Notes: generated by a model not told the origin, from the sequence alone. A stretch of DNA of 64,000 nt from Lumbricus terrestris (GCA_949752735.1 OX457046.1:31472316-31536315), one strand, 5' to 3'; positions 1 through 9,731 are shown, counted from the first letter of the stretch. Numbers and translations: made by a program.

Positions 1-120
1 TACATGCTTTCTACCAGTTGCTCAAGACCTATCTTTGTAGTTGTGGCTGGGCTGGGAGCGCCTCTGAGTAGCTTTCTTGATGGGGCGCTATATAAGTTTT
101 CGGAATGAATGAATGAATGA
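1..120 (+). mobile_element. 3' end of an L2/CR1-like LINE with (GAAT)n tail
   Basis: The reading frame from about base 3 to the TAG at 69-71 encodes the C-terminus of a non-LTR retrotransposon ORF2: FYQLLKTYLC at the front and GSASE followed by the stop. The same arrangement (FYRLLKTFLF ... GSASE stop) occurs on the minus strand at 6569-6769. After the stop comes a short 3' UTR with the motif GGGGCGCTATATAA and then a (GAAT)n tract to about 132. The copy is cut by the window edge, so the rest of the LINE may lie upstream. L2/CR1 clade is inferred from the WNxLP...LKTFLF style C-terminus and the short-repeat tail. Confidence 0.7.
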
Positions 121-132
121 ATGAATGAATGA

Positions 133-533
133 GTAAGGCTTACTATAGGCCTAGAACCAAAGAAACTCCAGTCAGATGTCTCGCTAACTACATGAATCAT
201 TCGATATTATGCCATACAGTGCTGCCACAGCTATAGGTAGGCTAGTATTCTTAGATCTGGGTTTATTGGTCTTCTTTTGGGTATTTTTTGACATAATCTG
301 GGAATTTTTGACCGTCCGCGACATGTCCTGTTTTGTTGTGTCCCGGACTCTTGGTGTCCCGAAGCTGTTCCCTGTGAACCGATTTCTAGCTCCACTGAAA
401 TCGAACTTAAAAGTCAGACCTATATAGTTTCTTTTCTGTAACGCCATATTGAAATAGTCAATGGAAATATTCTGACATAACTTAAGCTTAGTCTACTTTT
501 ATTGACGCGTGAAGTTTCAGGAGAGAAATTAAA
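133..533. other. Intergenic stretch, nothing recognised
   Basis: Short overlapping open frames exist on both strands but none has protein-like composition or a recognisable motif. A TAGGCCTA palindrome lies near 146. Confidence 0.5.
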
Positions 534-2451
534 GGTACTATAATTTTAATTCACCCTTTTTATTTATTTCAGCGTGTCGATGTAGGTTTCGTGGGCGAAA
601 CTGCACAATCGGGGTCCCCTATAAATAGATTTTACGTAACGTTTTTAATTTTGCGTAATATTTTAAATATGTTTACCTTCTTGTTTGACGATCCGCTATT
701 GGTCTGTCCTGTTTTTTCCCCGGTTTCATGTCGTGCTATGATTGGCCGGCAAGCGCATAACCATAGATTACGCATTATGTAAAAGATGCTACTCTATGCA
801 AATTTCATTGCATTATTTCGTTCATATGCGATTAATTTTCTTTAAAAGACTTTATGAAGTGAATGAAATGAGGGTCGGTTAGGGCTCAGGTTAGGCGTCG
901 TGAGGGTCGGTTAGGGCTCAGGTTAGGTGTCGTGAGGGTCGGTTAGGGCTCAGGTTAGGTGTCGTGAGGGTCGGTTAGGGCTCAGGTTAGGCGTCGTGAG
1001 GGTCGGTTAGGGCTAAGGTTAGGCGTCTTGAGGGTCGGTTAGGGCTCAGGTTAGGCGTCGTGAGGGTCTGTTAGGGCTCAGGTTAGGCGTCTTGAAGGTC
1101 GGTTAGGGCTCAGGTTAGGCGTCGTGAGGGTCGGTTAGGGCTCAGGTTAGGCGTCGTGAGGGTCGGTTAGGGTTAGTATTAGGGTTAGTATCGACACTCG
1201 GTCACGATACGCTAGTTATGTCGATGAGTTCACTCGAAAGATTTAAATTATTTGCAGTGCGTCGTGACGGTCGGTTAGGGCTCAGGTTGGGCGTCGTGAG
1301 GGTCGGTTAGGGTTAGTATTAGGGTTAGTGTCGACACTCGGTCCCGATACGCGTTATGTCTCGAAAGATTTAAATTATTTGCAGTGCGTCGTGAGGGTCG
1401 GTTAGGGCTCAGGTTAGGCGTCGTGAGGGTCGGTTAGGGTTAGTGTCGACACTCGGTCCCGATACGCTAGTCATGTCCATGCGGTCATAATGAACATTTT
1501 ATAACGAAATATTGGATTGACTAATACTAAATGACATCTCTTGTGATATCTACTCCAATATTTCGTTTCCGTAACGAAGTCACGCCCAATAATTAAAAAC
1601 ACAACGTTACGTAAAATCTATTAATAGGGGACCCCGATTGTGCAGTTTCGCCGGTTTCGTGTACGACCCCACAGAAATAGAAATTCGATGAAAAATATTT
1701 TCTCACGAAGTAGAAGCGGGATTTAGCGCGTGAGGGTCGGTTAGGGCTCAGGTTAGGCGTCGTGAGGGTCGGTTAGGTTAGTTTTAGGGTTAGTGCAGTC
1801 ATTCTGCTGAAATTGAAGCTGGATTGATGAAGAATAATTTTCAAAATTGATGAAAAATATATACTGACAAAATAGAAACGGGATTTATCGAACAAATTCT
1901 TGTCTTTAGAAGCAGAAGCTGGATCGATTAAAAGGGTTCTGGACAAACTAGAAGTTGGCGAAATTAAATCGAAAAAAAGGGTGAATTAAAATTATAGTAC
2001 CGAAATTAAATTCAATTTTGAAGATTTTTAGGAAGTCCGTTTGGTTATATTCTATAATGACTCGGTAGCAAGTAACTTTTTTTTATAAATTTGATGAAAA
2101 ATATTCCCTGACGAAATTGAAGCGGGATTTTTCGTGTGAGGGTCGGTTAGGGCTCAGGTTAGGCGTCGTGAGGGTCGGTTAGGGTTAGTTTTAGGGTTAG
2201 TGCAGTCATTCTGAAGCTGGATTGAAGAACAATAATTTTCAATGAAAAATGGCTGAAAAATATTTCCTGACGAAATACAAGAGGGATTTATCAAACAAAT
2301 TCTTGCCTAAAGAGAAGCTGGATCGATTAAAAGGATTCTCGGCAAACTAGAAGTTGGATTTATTAAAGATAACAACGCTGCAACGTTAGTTCTTGGTGTC
2401 TACCGAGTCATTCTAGAACGTCTACCGAGTCATTATAGAATATAACCGTCC
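534..2451. repeat. Compound foldback/tandem repeat block
   Basis: Three inverted-repeat pairs are visible: 534-561 with 1974-2001 (28 bp, perfect), 595-642 with 1604-1651 (48 bp, about one mismatch), and 2043-2068 with 2422-2447 (26 bp, perfect). Within the block a segment of about 275 bp is directly repeated (about 1688-1965 and 2093-2366). A 32-bp minisatellite related to the telomere motif lies between the arms and recurs as short stretches at 1262-1345, 1383-1445, 1727-1795 and 2135-2210. No transposase-like reading frame is present. It could be a non-autonomous foldback transposon or a rearranged subterminal satellite; I cannot assign a superfamily because no target duplication was found. 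Confidence 0.75.
871..1190 (+). repeat. 32-bp telomere-like minisatellite (about 9 copies)
   Basis: Nine consecutive 32-bp units run from 871 to 1158, followed by a diverged unit. Each unit carries GGTTAGGG and GGTTAGGC, close to the animal telomere hexamer TTAGGG, separated by CTCA and GTCGTGAGGGTC spacers. From 1127 to about 1480 the units are embedded in a higher-order repeat of about 125 bp that also contains GTCGACACTCGGTC and GATTTAAATTATTTGCAGTG. Units differ by single substitutions, so it is an older array rather than a fresh expansion. Confidence 0.9.
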
Positions 2452-3088
2452 GTTTTTTTATAGACCTGTTCTTTGGAGTGCGTCGGGATCGACGAATCGT
2501 CGCAAAACTTATCCACGAAATTAACTCTCTCCCGGATTCCGGTTAAATATTTTCTAAGTGAAACAAAGATAATCATTTGTGAAATATTAACTTTGCAAGC
2601 TATATTTACGAATCACTATGTACTATTTGGGAGAGGGATTTCTAACATTTACAGAATAGTAGTTTGAATCTGTAAGTGGGTCATTTTCGGAAATGAAATG
2701 TAACACACCAATTTAGAATGTGGGTTAGACTCCTTTGAATTGTATTTCAATATCAACCAACTTCATTCCCATTTTCCCCAGCAGTAGTAGTGGTGGTGGT
2801 ATTTTGGATGGTGAATGTAGTAGATTGTGTTAGTACTGGAAGTAGTGACAGTGATAGATGATGAGCAGAATTTGTCTCTTTCTGTCTCAATAATTATCAG
2901 ATCCATCTATCGATGCAAGTCTCACAGTATCTTGAACATTGTCATCAAAGTGTAATTGTAAGCCATCTTTAGCAGTTTGCAAAGTAAGTGCGAGTACCCA
3001 GATATGGTTATAATTCTGTGGTGTACAAGTGTGACACTTTACACAAGAACTATCTCCTAGAATTTTTGTTGTTGTTGAAGATCTGAAG
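2452..3088. other. Upstream region of the zinc-finger gene
   Basis: No reading frame is convincing here. Two acceptor-like sites, a pyrimidine-rich run ending in CAG at about 2900 and ACTATCTCCTAG at 3060, precede the zinc-finger frame, so a non-coding 5' exon spliced to this region is possible. An in-frame TGA at 3032-3034 separates it from the zinc-finger ATG. No TATA box or CpG cluster stands out. Confidence 0.4.
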
Positions 3089-4123
3089 ATGCAGGCTAAA
3101 CTCAAAATTGAAGACAAGCGATTCGAATGCTTGTTTTGTAGCAAAACATTTGCTCGAAATCAACATCTTGTCGTGCATGTCAGAACTCACACTGGAGAGA
3201 AACCATACAAGTGCATCTTATGTGACAAAGCCTTTTCACGTAACTGTCATTTGGCTAATCATTCAAGAACTCACACTGGTGAAACACCATTCAGGTGCAA
3301 TTTATGTGACAAAGCATTTTCACAGAAACATTGTTTGGATTATCATTCAAGAACCCATACTGGTGAAAAACCATTCAAATGCAATTTATGTGACAAAGCA
3401 TTTTCACATAAACAGAATTTGGTTTATCATACACGAACTCACACTGGAGAAAAACCATTCAAGTGCACTTTATGCCAAAGTGCCTTTACACGGAAGAGTT
3501 TTCTGAAAAGTCACATGAGAACTCACACTGGAGAAAAACCTTACATATGTAACATGTGTCCCAGAGCATTTTCGCATGGGAGTAGTCTGGAATATCATCA
3601 AATACTCCACACTGGTGAAAAATCATACAAATGCAGTTTATGTCACAAATCATATGCTAGGAACAGTGATTTGAAATGCCATGCTAGGATCCATACTGGA
3701 GAAAAAAGATACACTTGCAATTTTTGTCACAAAGCCTATGCACGGAGTAGTAATCTTAAGGTTCACAGAAGAATCCACACAGGCGAAAGACCTTACAAAT
3801 GTAATATGTGTAAAAAAGCATTTGCTCACAGTAATAGTCTGGAATTTCATCATAAAGTCCACTTTGGGGAAAAGCCACACATGTGCAGTTTTTGTCAAAA
3901 AACATTTATACGGAAAACTACCCTTGATTGTCACTCAAGAATTCACACTGGAGAAAAACCTTATGTTTGCCAGTTATGCAACAGAATGTTTTCACTACGT
4001 GGTCATCTTCACGTGCATTCACGAATCCACACTGAATCAAAGCCATACATTTGCAATTTTTGTCATAGAGCATTTTCACATAGTTGTAGTCTCAGAAAGC
4101 ACATGAATGCACATCTTAGATAA
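3089..4123 (+). CDS. C2H2 zinc-finger protein with 12 tandem fingers
   Basis: The 344-residue frame encodes an 11-residue N-terminus followed by twelve C2H2 fingers at an exact 28-residue period, each C-x2-C-x12-H-x3-H, with all zinc ligands intact. Linkers are mostly TGEKP, with variants TGETP, TGEKS, TGEKR, TGERP, FGEKP and TESKP. The protein is therefore expected to be a nuclear sequence-specific DNA-binding factor. Predicted contact residues (-1,2,3,6) by finger are RQHV, RCHN, QHCY, HQNY, RSFS, HSSY, RSDC, RSNV, HNSF, RTTC, LGHV and HCSK. There is no KRAB, BTB, SCAN or other effector domain in this exon, and the frame ends right after finger 12. The ATG at 3089 is the first after an in-frame TGA at 3032. 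It may be a complete intronless gene or the last exon of a longer one with an upstream effector exon. Many metazoan ZNF genes have this architecture, so orthology cannot be named. Confidence 0.93.
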   Translation: MQAKLKIEDKRFECLFCSKTFARNQHLVVHVRTHTGEKPYKCILCDKAFSRNCHLANHSRTHTGETPFRCNLCDKAFSQKHCLDYHSRTHTGEKPFKCNLCDKAFSHKQNLVYHTRTHTGEKPFKCTLCQSAFTRKSFLKSHMRTHTGEKPYICNMCPRAFSHGSSLEYHQILHTGEKSYKCSLCHKSYARNSDLKCHARIHTGEKRYTCNFCHKAYARSSNLKVHRRIHTGERPYKCNMCKKAFAHSNSLEFHHKVHFGEKPHMCSFCQKTFIRKTTLDCHSRIHTGEKPYVCQLCNRMFSLRGHLHVHSRIHTESKPYICNFCHRAFSHSCSLRKHMNAHLR

Positions 4124-4836
4124 AAGCCTAAAAGATTAAGTATTCGATGAAATTATTGGTCTTAAAGACCTCTGTGAAGTCTTGCTGTTGAGAAATATTA
4201 TCTCTGGAAGGATTGCGTGCAATATAGGGCTTAACATGGATAATTATGCCATTAATCTAGTTTGGATAAGGTATTCAGTAGTTCCGCTGAAGAAAAGTTG
4301 TGTTTTGAGGCCAACCAGCAAATCTCTTAAAAAATTTCTTCCGGGCACAGAGAAGTTTTCTTTTGCTGAAAAACTCCTTTCAGGAAATAATTCTGCAGTT
4401 TATTTTGACATAATTGACTTATATTAATGTGGCCATATGTTACGGATTATCATGCACGTACTCTGTGACGGAATGTTTGAAATTGAAAAGGAATTGAAGG
4501 AGCATCCTTGCTTCATTGCTTTGAGAACCCCCAGAGTTGTACAGTAATTGTCAGGAGCTGTTTGAAGTACATCTTTCAAGTTACTTTCTTTTAGCACAGA
4601 CAACAAGATTGCATTTGATTTTCATCGTCTAGTAGTTTAATTTTTCTCAAAACATAGGCTCCCATTGCTGGTTACTCGAGATCTGGCTGTTTTACGTGAC
4701 AACGCGTTACATGCGGGATTTAGTCTAAGTTCGTTTTATGATGCTCGCTCAATGCTCATTGCATTACTACTCGTGTTTTTAGATATCAACACTGTTCAGC
4801 TCCAGATTTGAGTTATTTTTGATTTTACCGAATGTC
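4124..4836. other. 3' flank of the zinc-finger gene
   Basis: Holds the presumed 3' UTR. No canonical AATAAA lies immediately after the stop; AGGAAATAATTC near 4383 is the nearest similar string. Open frames at 4182-4427 (+) and 4424-4606 (-) have no recognisable motif. Nothing else is seen. Confidence 0.4.
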
Positions 4837-4849
4837 TATAGGCAGCGAA
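4837..4849 (+). repeat. Target-site duplication, left copy
   Basis: TATAGGCAGCGAA occurs here and again at 8067-8079, immediately outside the RTE-like LINE. The first two or three bases of the right copy overlap the (GAT)n tail, so the true duplication is 10-13 bp. Confidence 0.9.
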
Positions 4850-4850
4850 C

Positions 4851-5964
4851 ACGCAGGAACAAATGAACGATATATTAATGGAAGAAGTTGAGGTTGCTAT
4901 GAAGAGCCTGAAAGCAAAAAAGGCACCAGGGGAAGACAACATCACAGCGGAGATGCTGCATGCCGGAGAGAGTTGCTCTGTGGAAATGCTGCACACGCTT
5001 TGTAATAAGATCTTCTACAAGAGGGAATGCCCAAAGGACTGGGGGAAGGCAGTCATTGTGCCATTATACAAGAAAGGCGACAGAGCGGAGTGCAGCAACT
5101 ACAGGGCGATTAGTCTGCTTAGCGTGCCAGGGAAAGTGTACACGAAGATATTACAGCAGCGACTGAGGAGGTATGTGGAGGAGGTGGTAGCAGAGGAGCA
5201 GGCAGGATTCAGGAAGGGGATAGGTACGGTAGACCAGATATTCGTAATCAGACAACTAGCCGAGAAGTACTTCGAAAAGAACAGAACCTTGTACAACAAT
5301 TTCGTAGACTTCAAGCAGGCGTTTGACAGTGTATGGCAGGAGGGCCTATGGCAGGTGCTGAGGTACTATGGTATCCCGGAGGAACTGGTGGTGCTGCTAC
5401 AAGATCTTTACAGTAAGTCAGTGAGCGCTGTGCGAGTAGATGGTGAGTTAACGGAATGGTTCAAGATCAAGGTGGGAGTCAGGCAAGGGTGTGGATTGTC
5501 ACCCGATCTCTTCAACTTAATCCTGGAAGCAGTGATGGGACTCGCCATGAGAGACGTAGAATCTGGGATCAGTTTAAATGGCCGCATGCTCACCAACCTG
5601 CGCTTTGCAGATGATATCGATTTGGTAGCAGACGCTGAAAAGGATCTACAAGAACTGACGGACAGAGTTGATAGCAGCAGCAAAAGAATGGGACTTAACA
5701 TCAATGCGGGAAAGACAAAAACTATGGCCATCGGTAAACAACATAAGGAACTGGAGGTCAGACTGGATGGTGAAGTACTGGAGCAAGTGACAGAATTTGT
5801 GTACCTGGGAGGTCTGATTACGGGGGACGGTCGCTGTACAATGGACATTAAACGCAGAATAGATCTGGCATGTGCGATGTTCGGTCGCCTGAACAAGGTG
5901 TGGAAATCGAAAGGCGTGTCGACAAGAACCAAGATGAGATTGTATGGAGCTCTGGTAGTGCCGG
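4851..5964 (+). pseudogene. LINE reverse transcriptase fragment (5' part)
   Basis: The frame is open from the truncation point; the ATG at 4863 is simply the first internal Met. Reverse transcriptase signatures in order, numbered from that Met: KKAPGEDNI (motif 0/1 region), WGKAVIVPLYKKGD and NYRAISLL, then motif A with FVDFKQAFDSV (Asp at about residue 149), motif B with RQGCGLSPDLFN, and the catalytic motif C FADD at residues 248-251. After it come thumb-like segments with FVYLGG. All catalytic aspartates visible are intact. The frame is interrupted after VVPV by the inserted element, which supplies an artificial C-terminus and stop at 6035. This copy is dead: it lacks the endonuclease, carries the insertion, and shifts frame downstream. 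Confidence 0.9.
5961..5964 (+). repeat. CCGG target duplication, left copy
   Basis: CCGG precedes the inserted element and is repeated at 7552-7555. Removing the insertion and one CCGG restores the uninterrupted LINE reading frame. Confidence 0.9.
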
Positions 5965-7551
5965 TGTGGCATGAAATGTTGTCCGGCATGAAATTGTGTC
6001 CGGAAAGCGCTGTCATTGGTTCATGTGACCGATGACATCAGATAGCAACTGTCAAGCTAAAGCATCATGAAATCTTGTCCGGGAAAGACACAAAATATTC
6101 AAGATAATTATACGACGTACTGAGGCATCGAACTCTATAATTAGGTATATATAATAATATAAAAATATAGATCAATGACTAAGATACGAACTGTAATTAT
6201 GCAGGCCTATGATTTCCGATACTACCGAAAAATTATGTTTTAAGTACTTAAATTATGATAGCAAAGAGAAGCAATTTGCTGCGCTTACGGAACATTTTTT
6301 CCTTTTAGATGAATTTATAAAATTAATGGTCTATTACAGTCAGATAAAATCGAATCTATTATCTATAGTAGACCTATAAGTTTGCATTTACTAACAGCAT
6401 TAATATTTGTCAACAGCGATAGCTGACAAAAGGAGAACTGCAAGTGAACTACGTACGCATATTTGGATTCCGCTACATTATACATGTCTTGCATTGCATT
6501 GGGTATTATTACCTCATTATTATTATTCAATCAATCACATAAATTTATATAGCGACCCTTCAAGATCGCTACTCAGAGGCGCTCCCAACGCAGGCCTGGT
6601 CAAAGAGAAAAGTCTTGAGAAGACGGTAGAAAGAGCCACGTGAGTCACGGGGAAGCGAACGGAGAGCCGCAGGGAGGCCATTCCAGATAGCCAGATTCCA
6701 GATAACCCACCACAGAAAATGATCTTCGCTGCATAGTAGCGGTACGACAAAAAGGGACAAGGTAGTCACCGCGGGCAGCTGACCGCAGCGAACGACGGCC
6801 TAGAGAAACGGGATACGAATATGAATACGAATATGCGGCAAGGTTTCTGGGCGTTGGACCGTTTACTTTCTTTATTTTCAGAAACGGAGACTGGAGTAAA
6901 AAGCCCGCACAGGTAGGATGGAGCTTGAACCAGGATGCAGCGCCAACAGGTCAAATTGTGCTTTGTAAAAACTAAGCATCTTCCAATAATGACCGATATG
7001 AAACGGGAAAATAAACAGACCAAAACCTAACGCAGCTAACTCCGCTGAGCTATTTGTGTTGGTCAAAAGCCCTTTTGCTTTGTCTCGATGACTGGAGTAG
7101 ACAAGAAAAGATAGATATGAATAAATGAAAGCCTAAATTTCGTATTTGTGTGCAACTCTAAGACTTGTTTACATACGTCTCAACATATCGCCCGTTCGCC
7201 TCTTTCCACGATGGGAATTTTTTTCTAAAAATAGAACAAGCGCCATCGGGACCCCGACTACAAGCTGTGTGCTTTAAAACCATGATTCCAATGCTCACAC
7301 CATTGTTTTCTCATCTGCTTCAACAAACATTATTTCGCATATCTTATTGATATTACGTTGAGGCGAAACTCCAACGCGGACAATATCACACGTTTGTAAT
7401 AGTAAATACTGTTTCCACAACGAAAGTGGCCGGACCCGGACATGATTTCATGCCGGACAAGATTTCATACCTACCGTATGAAATACTGTCCTGACAACGG
7501 AAGTGGGCGGAGTCGGACAGTATTTCATGCCGGACGTAATTTCATGCCACA
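5965..7551. mobile_element. Non-autonomous Ginger1-like DNA transposon nested in the LINE
   Basis: The termini are inverted repeats beginning TGTGGCATGAAAT and ending ATTTCATGCCACA, matching for about 37-40 bp with small substitutions. The target duplication is CCGG. Established knowledge: Ginger1 transposons have TIRs beginning TGT and CCGG- or CCGT-specific 4-bp duplications. The motif GGCATGAAAT followed by TGTCCGG is repeated subterminally (left at about 5968, 5985 and 6067; right several times between 7435 and 7545), like multiple transposase-binding sites. No integrase-type transposase frame is visible, so it would depend on a partner. Its interior contains a minus-strand L2-like LINE tail (6520-6769). 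Confidence 0.82.
6520..6769 (-). mobile_element. L2/CR1-like LINE 3' end
   Basis: Read on the minus strand, 6769 to 6569 encodes IWNGLPAALRSLP ... FYRLLKTFLF ... GSASE stop, the typical C-terminus of L2/CR1-type ORF2. A short 3' UTR containing GGGTCGCTATATAAATTTAT follows. It lies within the Ginger1-like element, so it is an older passenger or a later insertion there. It supplies the protein frame that identifies the shorter tails elsewhere in the window. Confidence 0.8.
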
Positions 7552-7555
7552 CCGG
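7552..7555 (+). repeat. CCGG target duplication, right copy
   Basis: Right partner of the CCGG at 5961-5964, immediately after the terminal inverted repeat. Confidence 0.9.
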
Positions 7556-7975
7556 TACTGCTGTATGGATCGGAGTGCTGGTGCTTGCGCAAGGAGGACG
7601 AAAGGAGACTACTAGTGGCTGAAATGAGCTGGCTGCGGGGAATACTGGGCAGAAGTAGAAGGGAAAGGATCAGAAATGAGAAGAACTGGGAGCGGAGGAA
7701 ACAATAGTGGACAAAATCAAGAAGAGAAGACTCACGTGGTTTGGACATGTATCAAGAATGGACGACAGAAGACTGCCAGCTGCGGCTCTACACGGCAATG
7801 TGGAGGGACGGAGAAGTAGAGGACGTCAAAGAAAAACTTGGATCGACAACATAAGAGAAGATCTAGAGGAAAGGCACATGGATATGAGGAATGCCATGGA
7901 TACCATCAAGGATAAAGCAGCGTGGAGACGCCATGTAAAAGCCTCATCGTCGGCGTGGCCGGACGGAGGAGAGCA

Positions 7976-7979
<4 letters not shown>
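7556..7979 (+). pseudogene. LINE ORF C-terminal region
   Basis: Continues the LINE frame with LLYGSECWCLRKEDERR and then shifts frame near 7700. The second frame, open 7707-7979, encodes a long stretch with RRLTWFGHVSRMDDRRLP, GRQRKTWIDNIREDLEER and a terminal KAAWRRHV, ending in TGA just before the (GAT)n tail. The WxGHVxRM and RxKxWIDxI motifs are typical of the C-terminus of this LINE type in many invertebrate genomes. The frame change marks it as decayed. Confidence 0.85.

Positions 7980-8066
<87 letters not shown>
7976..8066 (+). repeat. (GAT)n 3' tail of the LINE
   Basis: About thirty uninterrupted ATG/GAT triplets directly after the LINE stop codon and directly before the right target duplication. 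The tract is the element's own tail, expanded after insertion. Confidence 0.95.
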
Positions 8067-8067
<1 letters not shown>

Positions 8068-8079
8068 ATAGGCAGCGAA
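8067..8079 (+). repeat. Target-site duplication, right copy
   Basis: Second copy of TATAGGCAGCGAA, matching 4837-4849. Confidence 0.9.
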
Positions 8080-8721
8080 ACGGTCTATAATTTTCAGCCG
8101 CATTGAATCGCATTTTAAAATGCCAAATAGTTATGACTTTTGTGTGATAGTATCAGTTGTTAACGTGTTTCAGTTAACTATAACGTTTGTACAATGTTAA
8201 ACTTGGAGTTACATTCTGTTTACGACCAGAAAATTTAGGCTACCCATTTTTTTACGACAGCAGTGTATTTCTTCTAGCATACTAATTTTAATGAATTGGT
8301 CGGATTAAATTCTTTACCACCACTGCGTGGTGAATGAATTGGTCGGATTAAATTCTTTACCACCACTGCGTGGGCTACATAAATGGACGCCACGCCAATT
8401 TTGATTCCCGTCTACGCACCCTGCCATGGTCTCGAGTCTTTAATCTCACAAGTAAGTCCACGTGCTCCCTAACACAGAGGAAGGCCTACTTGAGACTCAG
8501 CCTACTCCCCAATCAGTCTTACTGACGAGACTTAGCTGCCTACTTTCCAATTTAATTCTACTGCTTGTTGAAAAAATAAGACATGGCTTGCTTTCAGGGC
8601 CTTAACTAATGGTTGCACTCTGCCAGTGCCAGTCCCAATCCTGGATTAAGGAGGAGGGCGTCGCTAATGTCTTTGTTAACACACAGTGACATTAAACTGC
8701 AAATACCACCGCCTTAGCTTA
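8080..8721. other. Intergenic; tandem duplication and a dispersed 90-bp module
   Basis: A segment of about 43 bp is duplicated in tandem at about 8288-8371. From 8618 to 8706 lies one copy of a dispersed module (core CAGTCCCAATCCTGG ... GGAGGAGGGCGTCGCTAAT) seen again at 13055-13290, 18018-18100, 39783-39850, 56175-56275, 57499-57600 and 62988-63075. No gene is seen. Confidence 0.55.
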
Positions 8722-9113
8722 GGGGCCGTCCATAAAGTACGTCACGCTATTTTTGACCCCCTCCCCCCTGTCACAAACTCAAATCTCGGACCCCCCCAAA
8801 GTACGTCACAATTTCGGAAAAAAAAATTCCTCTAAACCCTAGGATACTATCCCTAATCCCTCTGATAATGACGTGTGTCTCTAAACGCTTTGATAGTGAC
8901 GGGAAATCAACTTTTATCCCGCCAGGTCGGGTTTTAGACACGCCTGGCCGGGCAGGGTCGGATTTTAGGTACTAAGAATAAAAATAATAAAAAAGAATTT
9001 TAAAAATAAATGTGTGACGTCACACATGGCCTGACCCCCTCCCCCTGTCACAAACTGTCACACTTTCTTACACCCCCTCCCCCTGGAGCGTGACGTACTT
9101 TATGGACGGCCCC
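8722..9113. mobile_element. PIF/Harbinger-like MITE with TTA duplication
   Basis: The ends are inverted repeats GGGGCCGTCCATAAAGTACG and its complement, about 27 bp. They are flanked by TTA on both sides (8719-8721 and 9114-9116). A 3-bp TTA/TWA duplication and a GGGxCC terminus fit PIF/Harbinger. The 392-bp element has no coding frame. Confidence 0.8.
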
Positions 9114-9116
9114 TTA

Positions 9117-9630
9117 GGGTGTTTGGGTGCTTGAACACCCCCACCCCAATGAAATAATGTGAATATGAAATAATGCATTTACTAGCACATGATGTAAGAA
9201 CTACAATGTATAGTGTGTAAAATATTGGCAGTCCAGAAACCGCTACGAGAGCCCAAGATACTTCAGTTGAATCTGTTCCTTGTGGGCTTGCTCACGGTCG
9301 AATAGACATCCTCCCAAATAAAATCCTGGCTACGGCCGTGCTTGCTTTGCGTAACACTGCGCAGAATCTTAACTAAACGGCCAGCAGATCTTGCCATTGA
9401 CAAATCTTGTCAACTGGAAATTGGCTGGCTGTAAGCTGGTGCCAAGCGGGTGGTAAATTGTCTCCAGGCAGCTCCGACGGTGCGAAGCGCTCAGGACTCC
9501 CAAGACGTACTGGAGCAATAAAGCTTTATTAAAAGGCACAGCTGGCGTTAAAGATAGATCGCCATCTATAGACAGTTGCCATACAAAAACAAAAACTGTC
9601 TAACTTGCATGTGAATGTTCACTAGAAAGG

Positions 9631-9665
<35 letters not shown>

Positions 9666-9727
9666 TAATGTGTGTGTATATATATACATATATATATATA
9701 TATATGCGCATACATTATACGCACAAG
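9117..9727. other. Intergenic, microsatellite at the end
   Basis: Nothing gene-like. TA/TATATG-rich tracts occupy about 9629-9710. Confidence 0.5.
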
Positions 9728-9731
9728 CCGG

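Larger units (their letters stand above)
4850..8066 (+). mobile_element. 5'-truncated RTE-like LINE, interrupted by a DNA transposon
   Basis: The element is bounded by a 13-bp direct repeat and ends in a GAT trinucleotide tract of about 90 bp (7976-8066). It is truncated at its 5' end inside the reverse transcriptase, so the endonuclease domain is missing; 5' truncation is normal for target-primed reverse transcription. The coding part runs 4851-5964, is broken by a 1587-bp insertion at 5965-7551, and continues from 7556. The (GAT)n-type tail and the C-terminal GRQRKTWIDNIRED motif suggest the RTE clade; clade placement is inference. Confidence 0.88.

Noticed and set aside
871..1158. CRISPR-like regular direct repeats
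   Set aside because: Units are contiguous 32-bp repeats with no unique spacers, in animal DNA.
3108..4106. Additional open frames on both strands across the zinc-finger gene
   Set aside because: Shadows of the C2H2 frame; they lack any pattern other than the 84-bp period.
5966..6035. C-terminal residues of the reverse transcriptase frame ending in CDR
   Set aside because: They are read from the inserted transposon end, not from the LINE.
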